This document shows, piece after piece, positions 46,410-57,482 of a stretch of DNA of 64,000 nt; positions within the stretch are counted from its first letter, which is position 1, and each line of letters opens with the position of its first letter. The position numbers were made by a program, and so were the translations under genes. This stretch comes from Coptis chinensis (Eukaryota > Streptophyta > Magnoliopsida > Ranunculales > Ranunculaceae). The stretch lies in the NCBI GenBank assembly GCA_015680905.1, contig CM027379.1:99313001-99377000 (forward strand). The letters run 5' to 3'. The notes beneath the pieces were generated by a model. It searched no databases. It was given only the letters and a program-made list of their open reading frames with translations, and was not told where the DNA came from.

Positions 46410-46925
46410 TGTTCCGGCCCCCACAAATGTGGCCCAATAAAAGCCCAATTCAATATAAAGCCCATGCTCAAAGTCCATGCTACAAAAAAGACCACGCTCA
46501 AAGCCTACATCCCATGACGTTTTGCGAGTCAAACAACTTCCACCAACTTCATCCCACGACAGTTCTCCCACCAGTTCTCCAACTTCATCCCACGACAGTT
46601 CTCCCGCCAGTTCTCCAACTTCATCTCCCGCTAGTTCTCCAACTTCATCCCACGATTTGACAGTTCTCCAACTTCATCCCACGATTGGAATATTGGAGAA
46701 CGAGGAAGTAACTATCACCGATCCTACCTATAAAATCCAACCTTCGTCATTTTTCTAGAACTACGCAATCGAGACTTGATCCCAAGCAATATCTTTGGGT
46801 ACGTAGGCAACTTCAAAACCGAAGTCCAGTCTCATATTTCCCCAACCACCATCTCCTTCACCATCTCCAAAAAAACATTACTTCCTACCCTCAACTGGTG
46901 TGTTTTGGCAAATCTTGCTGAAACA
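46410..46925 (+). repeat. Gypsy 3' LTR
   Basis: A 516-bp direct repeat of 29628-30112, preceded by a purine tract AAAGAGAGGGCGA and followed by GTATT. Differences from the 5' LTR are a few substitutions and copy-number changes in the CCCACGACAGTTCT repeat. Confidence 0.92.
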
Positions 46926-46930
46926 GTATT

Positions 46931-47620
46931 GTAGAGGAATGTCTTGCCAGTCCATCCTCCTCCATAGAAAAAATAAACCCCACCTGAGTTTGTATTGACT
47001 GCATTTATAATTTCATCATATATAGTCCTCTGGTCATGATTCAGGCAGTTTTGCATTTCATGAAATTGTTGGTGCATTTCATTGTGACTATATTCTTGTT
47101 CTTCCGTGATGAGTCTATCTGGGTCTCTAGGTTCTAACCTCATATCTTTGAACAGTATCTTAAAATCCTTCAGTTGACAGTTTACTTGTTTCAGTAATCT
47201 GTCAATCTCAGTCAGCGCATGGTTTCTAAGCTTTTTAGGTGTTAAAATCAGATCACCGTCATTTGCTCGGAGTTCTTTCTTTGTCCAGTATGTCGTCTAT
47301 AAACAACTCCCAATGTCTGTTCCATAGAACCAAAGGTTCACTCACCTCACAGAAAACTAATAGTGTCGCAAATAACTACCTCAAGGAAGCACTACAAGCC
47401 CATTGACTTGCTTCAACGATTGCATTGTTCCATTAAATCGTCATTTTGCAACAGTCCAAGTGCAAGACATGTTGATTTGAAATCCTCATACACCTTGCCG
47501 TTGACAGTTCTGAGATCTTTATATGACGTTGCACCTTTTTGAACATTTAATACCATTCGCAAATAAAACCGTTCGCCTGACGTCGGATGTGCATAAAAGA
47601 TCCTTCCGATTTTTACTCTT
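46931..47620 (-). pseudogene. Helitron helicase, N-terminal part with Walker A
   Basis: On the minus strand LNHDQRTIYDEIINAVNTNS and GGVYFFYGGGWTGKTFLYNT contain the Walker A loop (GxTGKT, with W where G is usual). Its reading frame stops at the Gypsy target site and resumes at 29622 with L-T-Q-L-W. Upstream (47145-47620) the helicase linker is broken by stops and shifts. Confidence 0.85.
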
Positions 47621-47622
47621 TT

Positions 47623-48486
47623 CTATCTTAATTTCCAATATTTCAGAGAATCAATCCAAACAAATTTTAATGGGAAATCAACATACCTCAGGTGTCTACC
47701 ATCTTCATGTAATTGGTTATAGCGCATCCACTCTGTAAATTTGGTTTTCTTTGCACTTTCACAGGTGATGACTTCATCGGTGTTGTCATCGTCATGATAG
47801 AACATCGTATGTTTGTCTTTAAGATGGAATGGTAGTCTCTCAATAGGTGGGTATTGATATTGGATATCGTAACCAAATAATCTCCAGCAAGCTTCATGTG
47901 CAGATACATACCGACAGTCTAAGAATCTTTGAATTTCATCAACTTGTATTATTGTTTCTTTGGTTTCTGTGTTTTCTACAGTGGTATCAGTCTCAACAAT
48001 AGCAGTGGATCTATCTTGACCTTTGCTCAAGTATTTGAAGAGATACTTGACCATTTGACTTCTATTATAGAACTCCACGTTGATGTGTGCTCCATATTTC
48101 TTTGAAAGAGTTGGATTATAAGGAACAACCCATCTGTTATCAACGGTGAAAGTCTTCTTCTTCCATTTTTTTGTAGTTGTTTTACCTGGTCTTCTCATGT
48201 ACATTGCAAATCCCTTGTCATCGGATGTAGTTTCTTCGCAAAATTCTTTTGGATAAAGTCTAGTACATTTTCTTTCGTTCATGCAAGGCGACTTCTTGTC
48301 TAGCTCTCCACATGGACCGTGAATCATGTTGTCTACGACAATTTCATATAACAATGGGTCATCATTTTTTATCAATGTCAGGATTGTCAGCTGGTGTAGA
48401 AGGCTTGTCATCAGGGTGCAACCAAAGTAGTATGTGAGCGTGTGGTAGACCTCGTTTTTGGAATTCAATAACATAGATTGCTGCAA
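47623..48486 (-). pseudogene. Helitron Rep nuclease, C-terminal part
   Basis: The minus strand carries the HUH motif LPHAHILLWL (about 48418-48447, in the adjacent frame) and then GPCGELDKKSPCMNERKCTR, YPKEFCEETTSD, RWVVPYNPTLSKKY, HINVEFYNRS and the two-tyrosine helix VKYLFKYLSKGQDR (about 48016-48056), the nick/ligation residues of Helitron Rep. It ends in the linker region toward the helicase (CRYVSAHEACWRLFGYDIQ). A frame change separates the HUH motif from the rest. Confidence 0.9.
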
Positions 48487-48549
48487 AATTCAAATCTAAA
48501 AGTAAATAAATATGAATGCTTGATACCACTATATCACATGAAAATTTAC

Positions 48550-48765
48550 AAACAAATTTGTAAATATTTAAAAACAAGTTATGTGACTCAAGTTATGGTA
48601 GTTAATATATTTATTGAAAACTTGAGTCACTCTTGGCATTCATAGTTTAGGCATTCATATTTATTTACATCTTATGTTACTCTTGGCTTGCTACATCTTA
48701 TTCCTTTGTAAATATTAACTCAAGTTATGGTAGTTAATATATAATGTTCTGCATAACCCCGAGCA
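48550..48765 (+). repeat. Direct repeat flanking the kinase-bearing insertion, left copy
   Basis: Matches 52232-52452 (shared AAGTTATGGTAGTTAATATA twice, TTATTGAAAACTTGA, CTTGGCATTCATAGTTT, TTGGCTTGCTACATCT, AACCCCGAG). The same words appear inverted at the Rep exon edge at about 52850-52935. Confidence 0.75.
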
Positions 48766-49974
48766 ACCACTACACCAGAATGGTCAATTCCTAACAGACC
48801 ACTTTTTTAATTTCTAACGGATATATCCGTTACCAACCTTCTTACGAATATATCCGTTACTTATCAAGTTTTTCGTTAGGATATATCCCAAATAAGATAT
48901 TTTAATTATTTTTTAATATATGTTTAAGCGAGAAAAAGAAAATAAAACAAAAGAACAAAAAAAGTAGAGCATCTAAATGGTAAAGTTTCTGCCCGCAACC
49001 AAAAAAGAAAGAAAGTAAAGTTTAACGAGGAAGACAATGTTTTCCTTCTGATCTATCACTCGAAGAGGAAAGGCTCGTCATCTGTTAAGAAGAACAGAGG
49101 TACTCTACCCTCTGATTTCCTTATTGTTCTTAGATTTAATCCCATGCGGTTTTCCTAAAATAGTGTTCATAGATTTTAGGGATTTTTTAGGTAAAAGCGT
49201 TTCTTTTATATAGCTTTAATGGTGGAGACAAGGTAAGCTCTCATTTCGATCTGTTTTCTCTCATTTGTCTAAATCTATTTTTTTTTTTTTTTTTTATTTC
49301 ACTTCTATTAAGTTCCAAATTTATTCAACTTACATGCCATAAACTTGGAGCACCAATCTATTCAATGGGGTTTCCTAAAAATTCTCAATTTGAATTCCTT
49401 TTCAATCTCCAAGAGTATTACGGCAAAGAATTAAGTATTACGGCGTTGTGTTCATTGACACTACTTTAAGGGCATAATGGGGAGGTCTTCGGTCTTGCTC
49501 TTTCAATTGGTAGGATATCGACTCTAATAATTGTATATAATTTGCCTCTAGTTTCTTTTTGATTACCAGGCTTTGAAAACAAATTAGGGTAATGAAGATG
49601 TAGATGGGTTTTTTTTTTTTTTTTTTTTTTCAGTACTGTAATTTGTTGCTTTAGTTTTATAAAGTAATAAAGTCTTTTAAATTTTTATCCTATTTCTGAA
49701 AATGATGAATAGTTAGGGATGTGATTACTGTGCTTGCTTGAATATATATAACCTGACTTTGAGTTTTCCTTTTGCTCATCAAAGTTACCGTAGATTTTGT
49801 GAACAAAGGATGCGGTGGTGTTGGTCGCTTAACTTTTTTTTTTCAGACTGTGAGAGGCACCATGAGATTGATCTGGGTGATTATAAGGATAACAATTTGT
49901 AGACAAAATGAATATTGTGTTGAAGGTGTTGATTTTTTTTTCCTTTTCACTTTTCAGGGTGCTGAGTTTGAAGT

Positions 49975-51414
49975 TATTGAAGCCCCATTAGAGGGAGAAA
50001 TGCTAGTACGACAATCTCCCTTGTTTCTTAGAACTTCAAGTATTCGACACTACAATATGCCACTGGATCATTTAACATTGCCAACAAGATTGGTCAGGGA
50101 GGATTCGGGACAGTATACAAGGTAAGTTGCAAAACTATGCAGATATAAACATTGTTATTGCAACTTGCAATGGCCAAAAAACATTCATAAAATTTGAAAT
50201 AACGGAGACTTTCGACATATCATGAAAACCACTTTTACTGTTGGTGATCAACCTCCTTTTTGCTGACGGGAGTTTTAGCTGATGGAAGAGAGGTTGCTGT
50301 TAAGAGGCTTTTTGTTAACAACAGACACAGCTGGAGATTTCTATAACGAAGTCAACCTAATCAGCAGTTTAGGGCACAAAACCCCGGGTTGTTGGGTTGC
50401 GGTTGTTCAGACCACGAAAGTCTTCGTCTATGAGTTCCTCCCAAACAGGGAGCTTAGATCGCCCTATTTGGTACTTTTCTTAAACTTCACCTGCCTACTT
50501 TTAATTATATGCATGTGAACAAAGATGTCAAAATTCAATAGTTTAACTATGGTATATTCAATAGATTGGCCTTTGACCGCAAAATTGTTAAAGTCCGAGA
50601 TAACCGTGCATAGGACCATCTGTAAGCGTGATTCAATGCTTTTTACACTTACCAACAAACTAGATTACCAATGAAACTACTCTTGTTGCCTCACTTTTGA
50701 TAAATATTCTTAAAATGAAACTAAGTTTCAATTTTGAATCACATAAACAACGAGATACATCGATCCGGAGGAAAAACATTGAACCGGAAGAAGAGATCCA
50801 AGATTATTAAAGGCACGGCAAATGAAGGGATGATTTACCTGCATGAGAACTCAAGATTATAATCATTCACAGAGATATAAAGGCTAGCAATCTCCTTTTG
50901 GATTCTAAGCACCGAAATTGAAATTGCTGATTTTGGGTTGGCAAGATCTTTCCAAGATGACAAAGGCCATATCAAGATCTTTGCCATTCTGCACATTGTA
51001 AGTGGCATTCACTTTTTTCAATTCAAAATAATTTAAAGATATATATATATGTCAGCCTACAAAATGAGTTAGTTTCCATAGAATCGTGTGTTGTACCACC
51101 TCTTACTTACACTCTCCATATAAAGATCATACATAATTCCATATATGTATGCGCATGAAGAAGCGGATTAGCACATCTCCTTTCATATATGTTTACTACG
51201 AGAATTTATGAACAAATTTATGTTTATAATGAGAACATATTAACTTTTTTTATATCCGCAGAGGATATATGGCTCCCGAGTATCTATCACATAGTCAATT
51301 AACAGAGAAGGTCGATGTTTATAGCTATGGGGTGCTTCTGATAGAGATTGTTACTAGAAGACAGAATAACATGAGCAAAACCTCTGATTACTCGGACATC
51401 TTGGTCACCGAGGT
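49975..51414 (+). pseudogene. Captured cysteine-rich receptor-like kinase (DUF26/CRK) fragment
   Basis: Kinase pieces in order: FKYSTLQYATGSFNIANKIG then QGGFGTVYK with donor AAG/GTAAGT at 50121; VLADGREVAVKRLFVNNRH with the catalytic lysine (about 50275-50330), then FYNEV-LISSLGHK; GMIYLHENS, HRDIKASNLLLDS and DFGLARSFQDDKGHI (about 50835-50990); [20 protein letters not shown] and [14 protein letters not shown] (51263-51370) with donor GAG/GTAAGC at 51414. Order, introns and sequence are those of plant CRK kinases. No extracellular or membrane part is present, and stops and shifts occur within pieces, so it is a dead fragment. Confidence 0.82.
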
Positions 51415-51629
51415 AAGCTTACTGAAGTCATCATACTAATAAAAACCATCATTATTGAAAACTTACAATGCTTTTCCCAACTGTTTCATTCAAGCGAAAG
51501 AAAACTAAGTTCAACTATTCAATTTGTTTATCAATTCATTGTCTAATCTGTCAGGGATATATTTTTGTCCCAACTTGATCTATAGCATTTAAGCATAATC
51601 TTTTATGTTTTGAAGTATTCCGTCTGCAC

Positions 51630-51870
51630 CATTAGTGTGTGCGTGTGGTGTTGTGTGCTGGGTGGAGCCTGCTGCTGGGTGTTACTGCTGCCGCTGGCGC
51701 CTGCTGTTGCCATGGACCTGCTGGTGCTTGCTACTGCTGCTGGGTGGAGTGTGTCTGGGTGTTGTTGTTGGGTACCTGCCTGTTCGCTTGCTGCCGCTGC
51801 TGCCATGGACCTTCTTGGTGCTTGCTGGTGGTGGTGGTGGTGTCTTTGGTGCCCTTGGTGTTTAGTTCTT
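51630..51870 (+). repeat. CTG/GGT-rich low-complexity stretch
   Basis: G-rich, with CTGCTGCTGGGTG, CCTGCTGGTG and (GGT)5 words. This composition produces long open frames rich in Cys, Trp or Val in several frames, which I do not regard as genes. Confidence 0.75.
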
Positions 51871-52231
51871 CTTCAGGAAGGGCTAAGTATCAAAAAGCCT
51901 TTGGTACTTAAGTATTTTGTGTTTGTTTTTGCTAGTGACTAGAGAACTTTAAAAAGGATAGAATGAGTGTTATATTCTTGAATGAGAATGATGGTGTACT
52001 TGTGCATTTTATGGAACTTCGTTATGTTCTTATTTGGTCTTATGAATTATATTTTGTTATTTTGGCTTACTTCATTTTTGTTTACTTGCTTTCAATTTTT
52101 GCTTGATTAGAACAAGTCTTGTTTCCAACTTTCTTTTCTTGTGTTGAAAAGAAACCTTTTTGTTATTCATTTGTTGATTAAGTTTGTGGAATGTGTTCTT
52201 TATATCATATTTGATATCCGTTAAAAATTAC

Positions 52232-52452
52232 AAATTTATTTGTAAATATTTAAAATTGGCTATGTGACTCAAGTTATGGTAGTTAATATATTTATTGAAA
52301 ACTTGAAGTATTATCTTGGCATTCATAGTTTATATTCATATTTAAATTTGGCCTTATGTTACTCTTTGGCTTGCTACATCTATAACCTTTGTAAAAATAT
52401 AACTCAAGTTATGGTAGTTAATATATAAAGTTCTCTTTTAACCCCGAGTGAA
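52232..52452 (+). repeat. Direct repeat flanking the kinase-bearing insertion, right copy
   Basis: Second copy of 48550-48765, diverged by several indels. 52453-52850 beyond it is spacer without a recognised feature. Confidence 0.75.
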
Positions 52453-52900
52453 CCATTGGCTTTCAGTTGGAATATCATTCCTTTTTTGGCTTATTTATTA
52501 GTTATTACACTTGGCTTGAAGGTTCTAAGTGAGACATTACACATTATATTGTAAATCGACTAATTATTCCTATATAAAAAGTGTAAGAGAAGGCCGAAAC
52601 TAATTGACCCGTACTACTAACTTGAGGTGTTTGTGAAATCTTGGTAGTGTCGCTTCCCCATACTTACTTTGACAAAATGACAACCATAGACATTTTCTTG
52701 ATCGGTGTTTGTCAACCATAGACATAATAACATCTTACATATTGACTTAATGTACCAGCTTGATTAAATTTTAGAATGAAAAAAAGTGAAACCAGCAAAA
52801 AATAAAATAAAATAAAAATGAATAATTTACGGGGGAAAAAAGAAGGAATAAGATGTTTTCAAGCCAAGAGTCACATAGTTTAGGCATCACACAAATAAAA

Positions 52901-53861
52901 TTAAGATGTAAAATATTTAAAATTAACTACCATAACTTTGCCAAAGTGTTCTTCTTCTTTGAGGTCCTTCATAATTTGATCCACTTTTATTTTAAACGCT
53001 CTAACAACAACTTTGGGACAATATTCGGATTTTAGACCTTCAACTCTTTTCATTGGAAGTTTAATTTCATTCCACTTTGGATTGCAAGTGAATGTGATGA
53101 ATAGATCTGGAGGTCCCGCCCATCTGCATATAGCAATGGCATATTGGTAATTTTGCACCATGTACCGTGGCCCACCAGTAAATGAAGAAGACAAAACTAA
53201 ATGCTTTTCGACTAATCTTGCATCTGTGTCTCCAGCGTGCACTGAGTCAACTATAATCTTATATAGTTCTGCTCTAATTTTGGATTGGTTGTTTCGGAAC
53301 CAATCAAGTCTTTCTTCTTCTACACATGTGTATATATCGACCAGAAATTGCAATTTTACTTTACCACCTCTGACTAAAGTCTGGCCCTCATTTTCACTAT
53401 GTTGAAGTTTGAAGGCATAATATTCTCGCATGCTAACTGTGTGGCGGTGATTTTCTGATATTTCTTCTTCTCCTCGATACAAAATATCGAATGTGTAGCC
53501 GTTCTCACCGTATGGAAATAAAAGAGGATATTGCATTGCCATAAAGCTAGGATAATGTTCAGTAATTCGTTTGAGGCCTTCTTCTTGGTGTTCAACAACT
53601 ATATCTCGATGATGAAATTCAACTCCATTTCCAAACATCAGTGCTGCAACTTCAGTAGATGTAGGCAGGTTGTACTGTCTTGCATCTTTTGAGCGTGTGT
53701 CAATGAGTCTAATGCATACAGGTATGTAGTCCTCTTCATTGAACTTATCTCGTGCCATTCGGAAGGCCTTTGCAATTTCATTTTCCACATTCAGCATTGT
53801 TATCAATCCTTCAACTATACTACCATCTAATGCTTGTTCGAGTGCTTGATTGGCAGAGCAC
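52901..53861 (-). pseudogene. Helitron Rep, Helitron_like_N region
   Basis: The minus strand carries the conserved N-terminal Rep block: IVEGLITMLNVENEIAKAFR, MARDKFNEEDYIPVCIRLI, HRDIVVEHQEEGLKRI, HPSFMAMQYPLLFPYGE-like (YPSFMAMQYPLLFPYGENGY), MREYYAFKLQ, FLVDIYTCVEEERLDWFRNN, then DLFITFTCNPKW and MKDLKEEEHFGKVM. It runs to the exon edge at about 52920, after which the HUH part resumes at 48486. It is separated from the upstream block by a TAG at about 53865. Confidence 0.92.
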
Positions 53862-53866
53862 TTAAC

Positions 53867-54294
53867 CTATTGGACACCTCGCTTCTCGTGGTCATATATA
53901 TAAAGCTGCGCAAACTTTGGTTTATCTCCTATTGGAAGTAACGATCCAATTTTATGGTAATTTTGTCCATGAATTCTGAAGACATATGGACCACCACCAT
54001 TGTTAATTGCATAGTCTATTTTTCCACCCATTGATGTGAAAGCAAAGATCGAATTATATGATCTTATGTTTTCAATAAAATGAGTGCTTTTTGGTCCCCT
54101 TGATTCAAGCAGATCCTTTAAGAATTGTGGAGGATTCTTCAATAGTGGAAGTTGTATCTTTCCCACTTGACAACAAATGGAGAATGTAGGCAGCTGTCCC
54201 TTTTGTTTCTTGTTGTTCCTTTCTTCATTCCAGAGTATAGCTCCACAGAAAGAACAAATTTTGTTGGGTTCACCAAAGTCCCATAGTTCTATAT
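53867..54294 (-). pseudogene. Helitron Rep, zinc-finger-like N-terminal exon
   Basis: The minus strand reads NKICSFCGAILWNEER (CxxC), FSICCQVGKIQLPLLKNPPQ, FIENIRSYNSIFAFTSMGGK, PYVFRIHGQNYHKIGSLLPI and FAQLYIYDHEKRG, the classic plant Helitron N-terminal domain. The exon begins after an acceptor (TTTCTTTATATAG) near 54295, and the block ends at a stop. Confidence 0.9.
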
Positions 54295-54368
54295 AAAGAA
54301 AAAAAAGATAAGAAAAAGGATATAAGTTATTAATCGAAATATTCAACGTGTTTAATTTAATACTTACC

Positions 54369-54641
54369 AATATCGCGAGTACTTTTGCGAAGTGGAATGC
54401 TGTCAATGAAATCAAAATCTGACAAATCAAAATTTGTTGAATTGTTGTTGATGTTCTAAAAATCAACGTCAGTAGTAATGTTTCTTTCCCTATTCACGGT
54501 TTCTTCTCTATGCATAGACTGAACTCTTCGAATATTTGAAATTCTGGTAGCACGCGAATCATTTATAACCAACACTCTTTGTGGGAGAAGATTGCATCCT
54601 AGCCTTGATTTACGAACATGTTTATTCTTCTCCTTGGCCAT
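54369..54641 (-). pseudogene. Helitron RepHel first exon
   Basis: Begins at the ATG at 54641 with MAKEKNKHVRKSRLGCNL, a basic, nuclear-localisation-like start. It ends at a donor (GATATTG/GTAAGT) at 54369 after SDFDFIDSIPLRKSTRDI. A stop/shift near 54460 breaks the frame inside the exon. This is the 5'-most coding part of the Helitron. Confidence 0.75.
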
Positions 54642-54659
54642 AGAGATTTCTTATAATAA

Positions 54660-55335
54660 AGATAAAAAAAATGCAGAATTATAATTGTAAGGGACACTTA
54701 AAATAGAGTAGTTAGATTGAACACAGATAAAAGAAGTACTTAGATATATAGAGTAGTTAGATTGAATACACACAAAAAAAATGTAATCATGCACTCACAA
54801 AAAAATCTAATATAAAGAAAAGAAGTACTCAGATATATAATTATATGCACATACAAAAAATTATGAATTGAATCATGTAATTTAAAATTTTAACATTACC
54901 TGTAAAGAAACGACGACGGAAGTGAATCCAGTAGGCAAACTCTAATATAAGGTTTTGTTAACAATAGCAAACAAAGTTTTGTTAGCAAATAAAGTTTTAT
55001 TCAGAGTTTCGTACTTAAGTACACTGAACACAGAATATCCCCCTGGTCATGCAATTTAAAAGATTGATTCAGATAGCTTAGAAGCCAGAAGGTTAAAGTA
55101 AATTCAGGACCCAACTACAAACTTTAGGAAAACCAAATCAACAAATTGACATTACGACTATGATTGACATTTGATACCTGCTGTTGGGCCATGCATGGCA
55201 ACCAGCAGTCTCACTATCTTGTACTCTAACTTAGACACCAGTGCCTAAGACAATATACCTTCATGTATTAATTGATATATTATATTCAACTATATAATAT
55301 GAGTCCCCGAGTCTAATGAAAACCGAGACCCGCCT
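54660..55335. other. Helitron 5' region, non-coding
   Basis: AT-rich, with a direct repeat of GAAGTACTTAGATATATA / GAAGTACTCAGATATATA near 54735 and 54825. Presumably contains the RepHel promoter; no clear TATA was chosen. Confidence 0.4.
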
Positions 55336-55339
55336 AATC

Positions 55340-55450
55340 CCTAGCTTGAAGAGCATGCATCGCAAGCCTTACCTTTGTAGCCTCTGAAGGGAAGTGGAGC
55401 TCAGCCAGTTCTCTCTCCATTTTATAAACCTTTTCATCCTATCAAACATT
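55340..55450 (-). pseudogene. Possible captured exon
   Basis: The minus strand reads DEKVYKMERELAELHFPSEA followed by a donor-like CAAAG/GTAAGG. Short, helical and charged; family not recognised. Confidence 0.3.
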
Positions 55451-55845
55451 GGCTTCTGCTGTGTTCGGCAATTGATCTCAGTTATTGTAAAATATGCCAA
55501 GTAGAATACCTCGTGGAATTGACTATCTCTAGGCATACTTGAGCTTTATGAATTAAGCAAAGTCATCATCATTATTCAATAATTTATAAGCACGTTTCAT
55601 AAGCAATTAAGGCTTGATCTCTCTTAACTTTCTAATGCCGACTTCATGTTCAGCCTAAGCTTGCACACTTTTCTCAACTTGGAGGTGTCCCTAGTTCATA
55701 TAAAGTTTATCGTATACAAGTTTTGGTCCATTTATATTGCCCATGTGGGCATGTAGATGGGAATGCTGAGAAGATTTGGTAAGAGTCTTTATTTCTGCCA
55801 TGAAAAGACAACATAATTACGTACTTTTCAACTGGTAACAGCTGC

Positions 55846-56151
55846 ATGATCCTTTCCAATCAAGACATGCTACTTGATGATGTAGGGAGGCATTACTACA
55901 TATTTGGAGAGGAAGCTTCCCTTTATGAAGTTAGTTATCCATCCAGATTGGAAGCCATGACCAACTCAATATCTTACTGCAGCTGTAGAGCACAACACAA
56001 AACTAATGTTGTTTCTGTTTGCGTTAATTCCTACAGAAATGCCATGTGCATTCCCTTGCAAAAGGACCAAGTGCTATCACAGCACAACGTAGGGTATCGG
56101 AAGCACAGGACACGGGCTTTACCTTCTTGGGTTGTAGGATCACTGGCGTAG
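55846..56151 (+). other. Open frame of 101 codons, unassigned
   Basis: Starts at ATG and is rich in S, C, N and Y, with no motif I recognise. It may be chance or another captured piece in the Helitron 5' part. Confidence 0.2.
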
Positions 56152-56329
56152 GGATTGCCATCTTAGGAAGGTCCTTATTCTAGGGTGGTGTTTATTATGA
56201 GTTTCATGTCTAGTGCTGTACTTCCTCAAGGATGGGATGGCTGGGGTGAGTCGAGCAATCATAGGTACGCCCAAACTAATCCCAGATTTCTACTTTGTGT
56301 AGGTAAAAGTTCCTACAGCGTTTAATGAT

Positions 56330-56610
56330 TCATCCTCAGTGGTCGAAGGGTATTGTCGAGAGAATAGTATGGATAAGGCCTTCTAGCTTCTTGATGAGAT
56401 GAAGAGGAAGAAAGTAAGGTGCACAATGGTGACTTACAGTATAATAATTGATGGACTATGTTGTTATGGGAATTTCTCACGAGCTAATGAAATTCTGAAG
56501 GAAATGGTTGCAGGTGGTCTGAAGCCAAATGCTCAAATATACACAACTCTTATCGCAGGTCACTCTCGTGATGGTAAAGTGGAAGAGGCTAGAAAGGTTT
56601 TAGAGGGAAT
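56330..56610 (+). pseudogene. Captured PPR repeat fragment
   Basis: About two and a half pentatricopeptide repeats on the plus strand, opposite to RepHel: VVEGYCRENSMDKAF-LLDEM, VTYSIIIDGLCCYGNFSRAN, EILKEMVAGGLKPNAQIYTT and LIAGHSRDGKVEEARKVLEG. P-type PPR proteins bind organellar RNA, but this piece lacks start, targeting sequence and most repeats, and a TAG at about 56384 interrupts it. A host fragment picked up by the Helitron. Confidence 0.75.
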
Positions 56611-57054
56611 GACTATCCTACTTGAGATGGTAGACAAAAGATATGATCATGTTACAACTAAGAAAAAAAATCCCAATATATATGAACTCACAGACCACCC
56701 AGCAAAAACAGTCAGGATCAAAGAGAAAGTTGAAAGCAAAATATAGAATCCTTATTCAGGAACATGACACAATCATAGTTTCACATGATTTCACATATAA
56801 ACAAAGTGCAACATATTTAGTTACTCATAGTTTCATGTTCAATCACCCAAAAAAACATCTCCTTATATTCAAATATCTGTGTTTGTGTTCGTTATATATT
56901 GATATTCATCATTTTCAACCAAAACTAAACTTATTTGTCCGCTAATACAGTTATAATACCTATTGCACAACCTAGAGAAAGCATGAAGAACCCGATATGC
57001 ATCTATAAGTAATACACATCAAACTTTTATAATAATAATTAAAAAAAAAAAAAA

Positions 57055-57370
57055 AGGCAAAATTCTAACCTTATACTTATTCGCAGCAACCCACTCTTGA
57101 TACTGCTTCAAAAAAATCTTATACCTCTCAACTGTATGACTCTTCCGCAGCAACCCACACTTGATACTGCTTAAAAAAAACCTTATACCTCTCAACAAGC
57201 TCTCAACAAATCCCTTCATATATATATAGAGAGAAATTGGTGTGGAGTTGGTGTGTTTGTGTAATATAGTGAAATTGGTGTTTGATTTCGATTGCAAGAG
57301 AAATTAGTGTTTGATTTCGATTGGAATTGGTAATTAGTGTTTGATTTCAATTGGAGTTGGTGGGTGTTTG
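57055..57370. repeat. Two tandem repeat blocks near the Helitron 5' end
   Basis: A 67-bp unit (GCAGCAACCCAC-CTTGATACTGCTT-AAAAAAA-CTTATACCTCTCAAC) occurs twice at 57086-57200. A roughly 28-bp unit with GTGTTTGATTTCGATTG occurs about four times at 57268-57370. No gene. Confidence 0.7.
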
Positions 57371-57482
57371 ATTTAGGGATATTTAGTAAATATTTCAAAC
57401 TCAAAGGAGGAATGGCTAAATAATAACAAAAGAGAGATTTAAATTTGCCTACTCGAGATTTGAGGAGGCTTCCGATAGACCT

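Larger units (their letters stand above)
29628..46925 (+). mobile_element. Ty3/Gypsy element, Tat clade, about 17.3 kb, fossil
   Basis: Flanked by GTATT at 29623-29627 and 46926-46930, with LTRs of 485 and 516 bp and a primer site TTTGGCGCCGTCTGTG at about 30115. It has gag, protease, RT, RNase H, a second RNase H ahead of integrase (the Tat hallmark), a tandem-repeat array behind integrase and an antisense multi-exon gene before the 3' LTR. LTRs are similar apart from small indels, so it is moderately young. The coding part is broken in roughly ten places. It sits inside the Helitron helicase and carries a later CACTA insertion and a LINE fragment. Confidence 0.92.
48768..52220 (+). mobile_element. 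CACTA-like element remnant carrying receptor-kinase exons
   Basis: Left end CACTACACCAGAA with subterminal ATATATCCGTTA words, including the perfect 18-bp palindrome TAACGGATATATCCGTTA at 48815-48832. The expected right end (TTCTGGTGTAGTG) is not found. A last ATATCCGTTA word at about 52216 suggests the right terminus was lost just after it. The inside holds kinase exons, a CTG-rich stretch and unrecognised AT-rich DNA. It sits in the Rep gene of the Helitron, bracketed by 220-bp direct repeats. Confidence 0.55.

Noticed and set aside
51603-51942. Cys/Val/Trp-rich open frames on both strands
   Set aside because: A CTG/GGT low-complexity stretch gives open frames in several frames at once, with no protein logic.
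48550-52452. The 220-bp direct repeats as LTRs of a retrotransposon
   Set aside because: They lack TG...CA ends, a primer site and a polypurine tract, and the DNA between them encodes kinase exons, not gag or pol.
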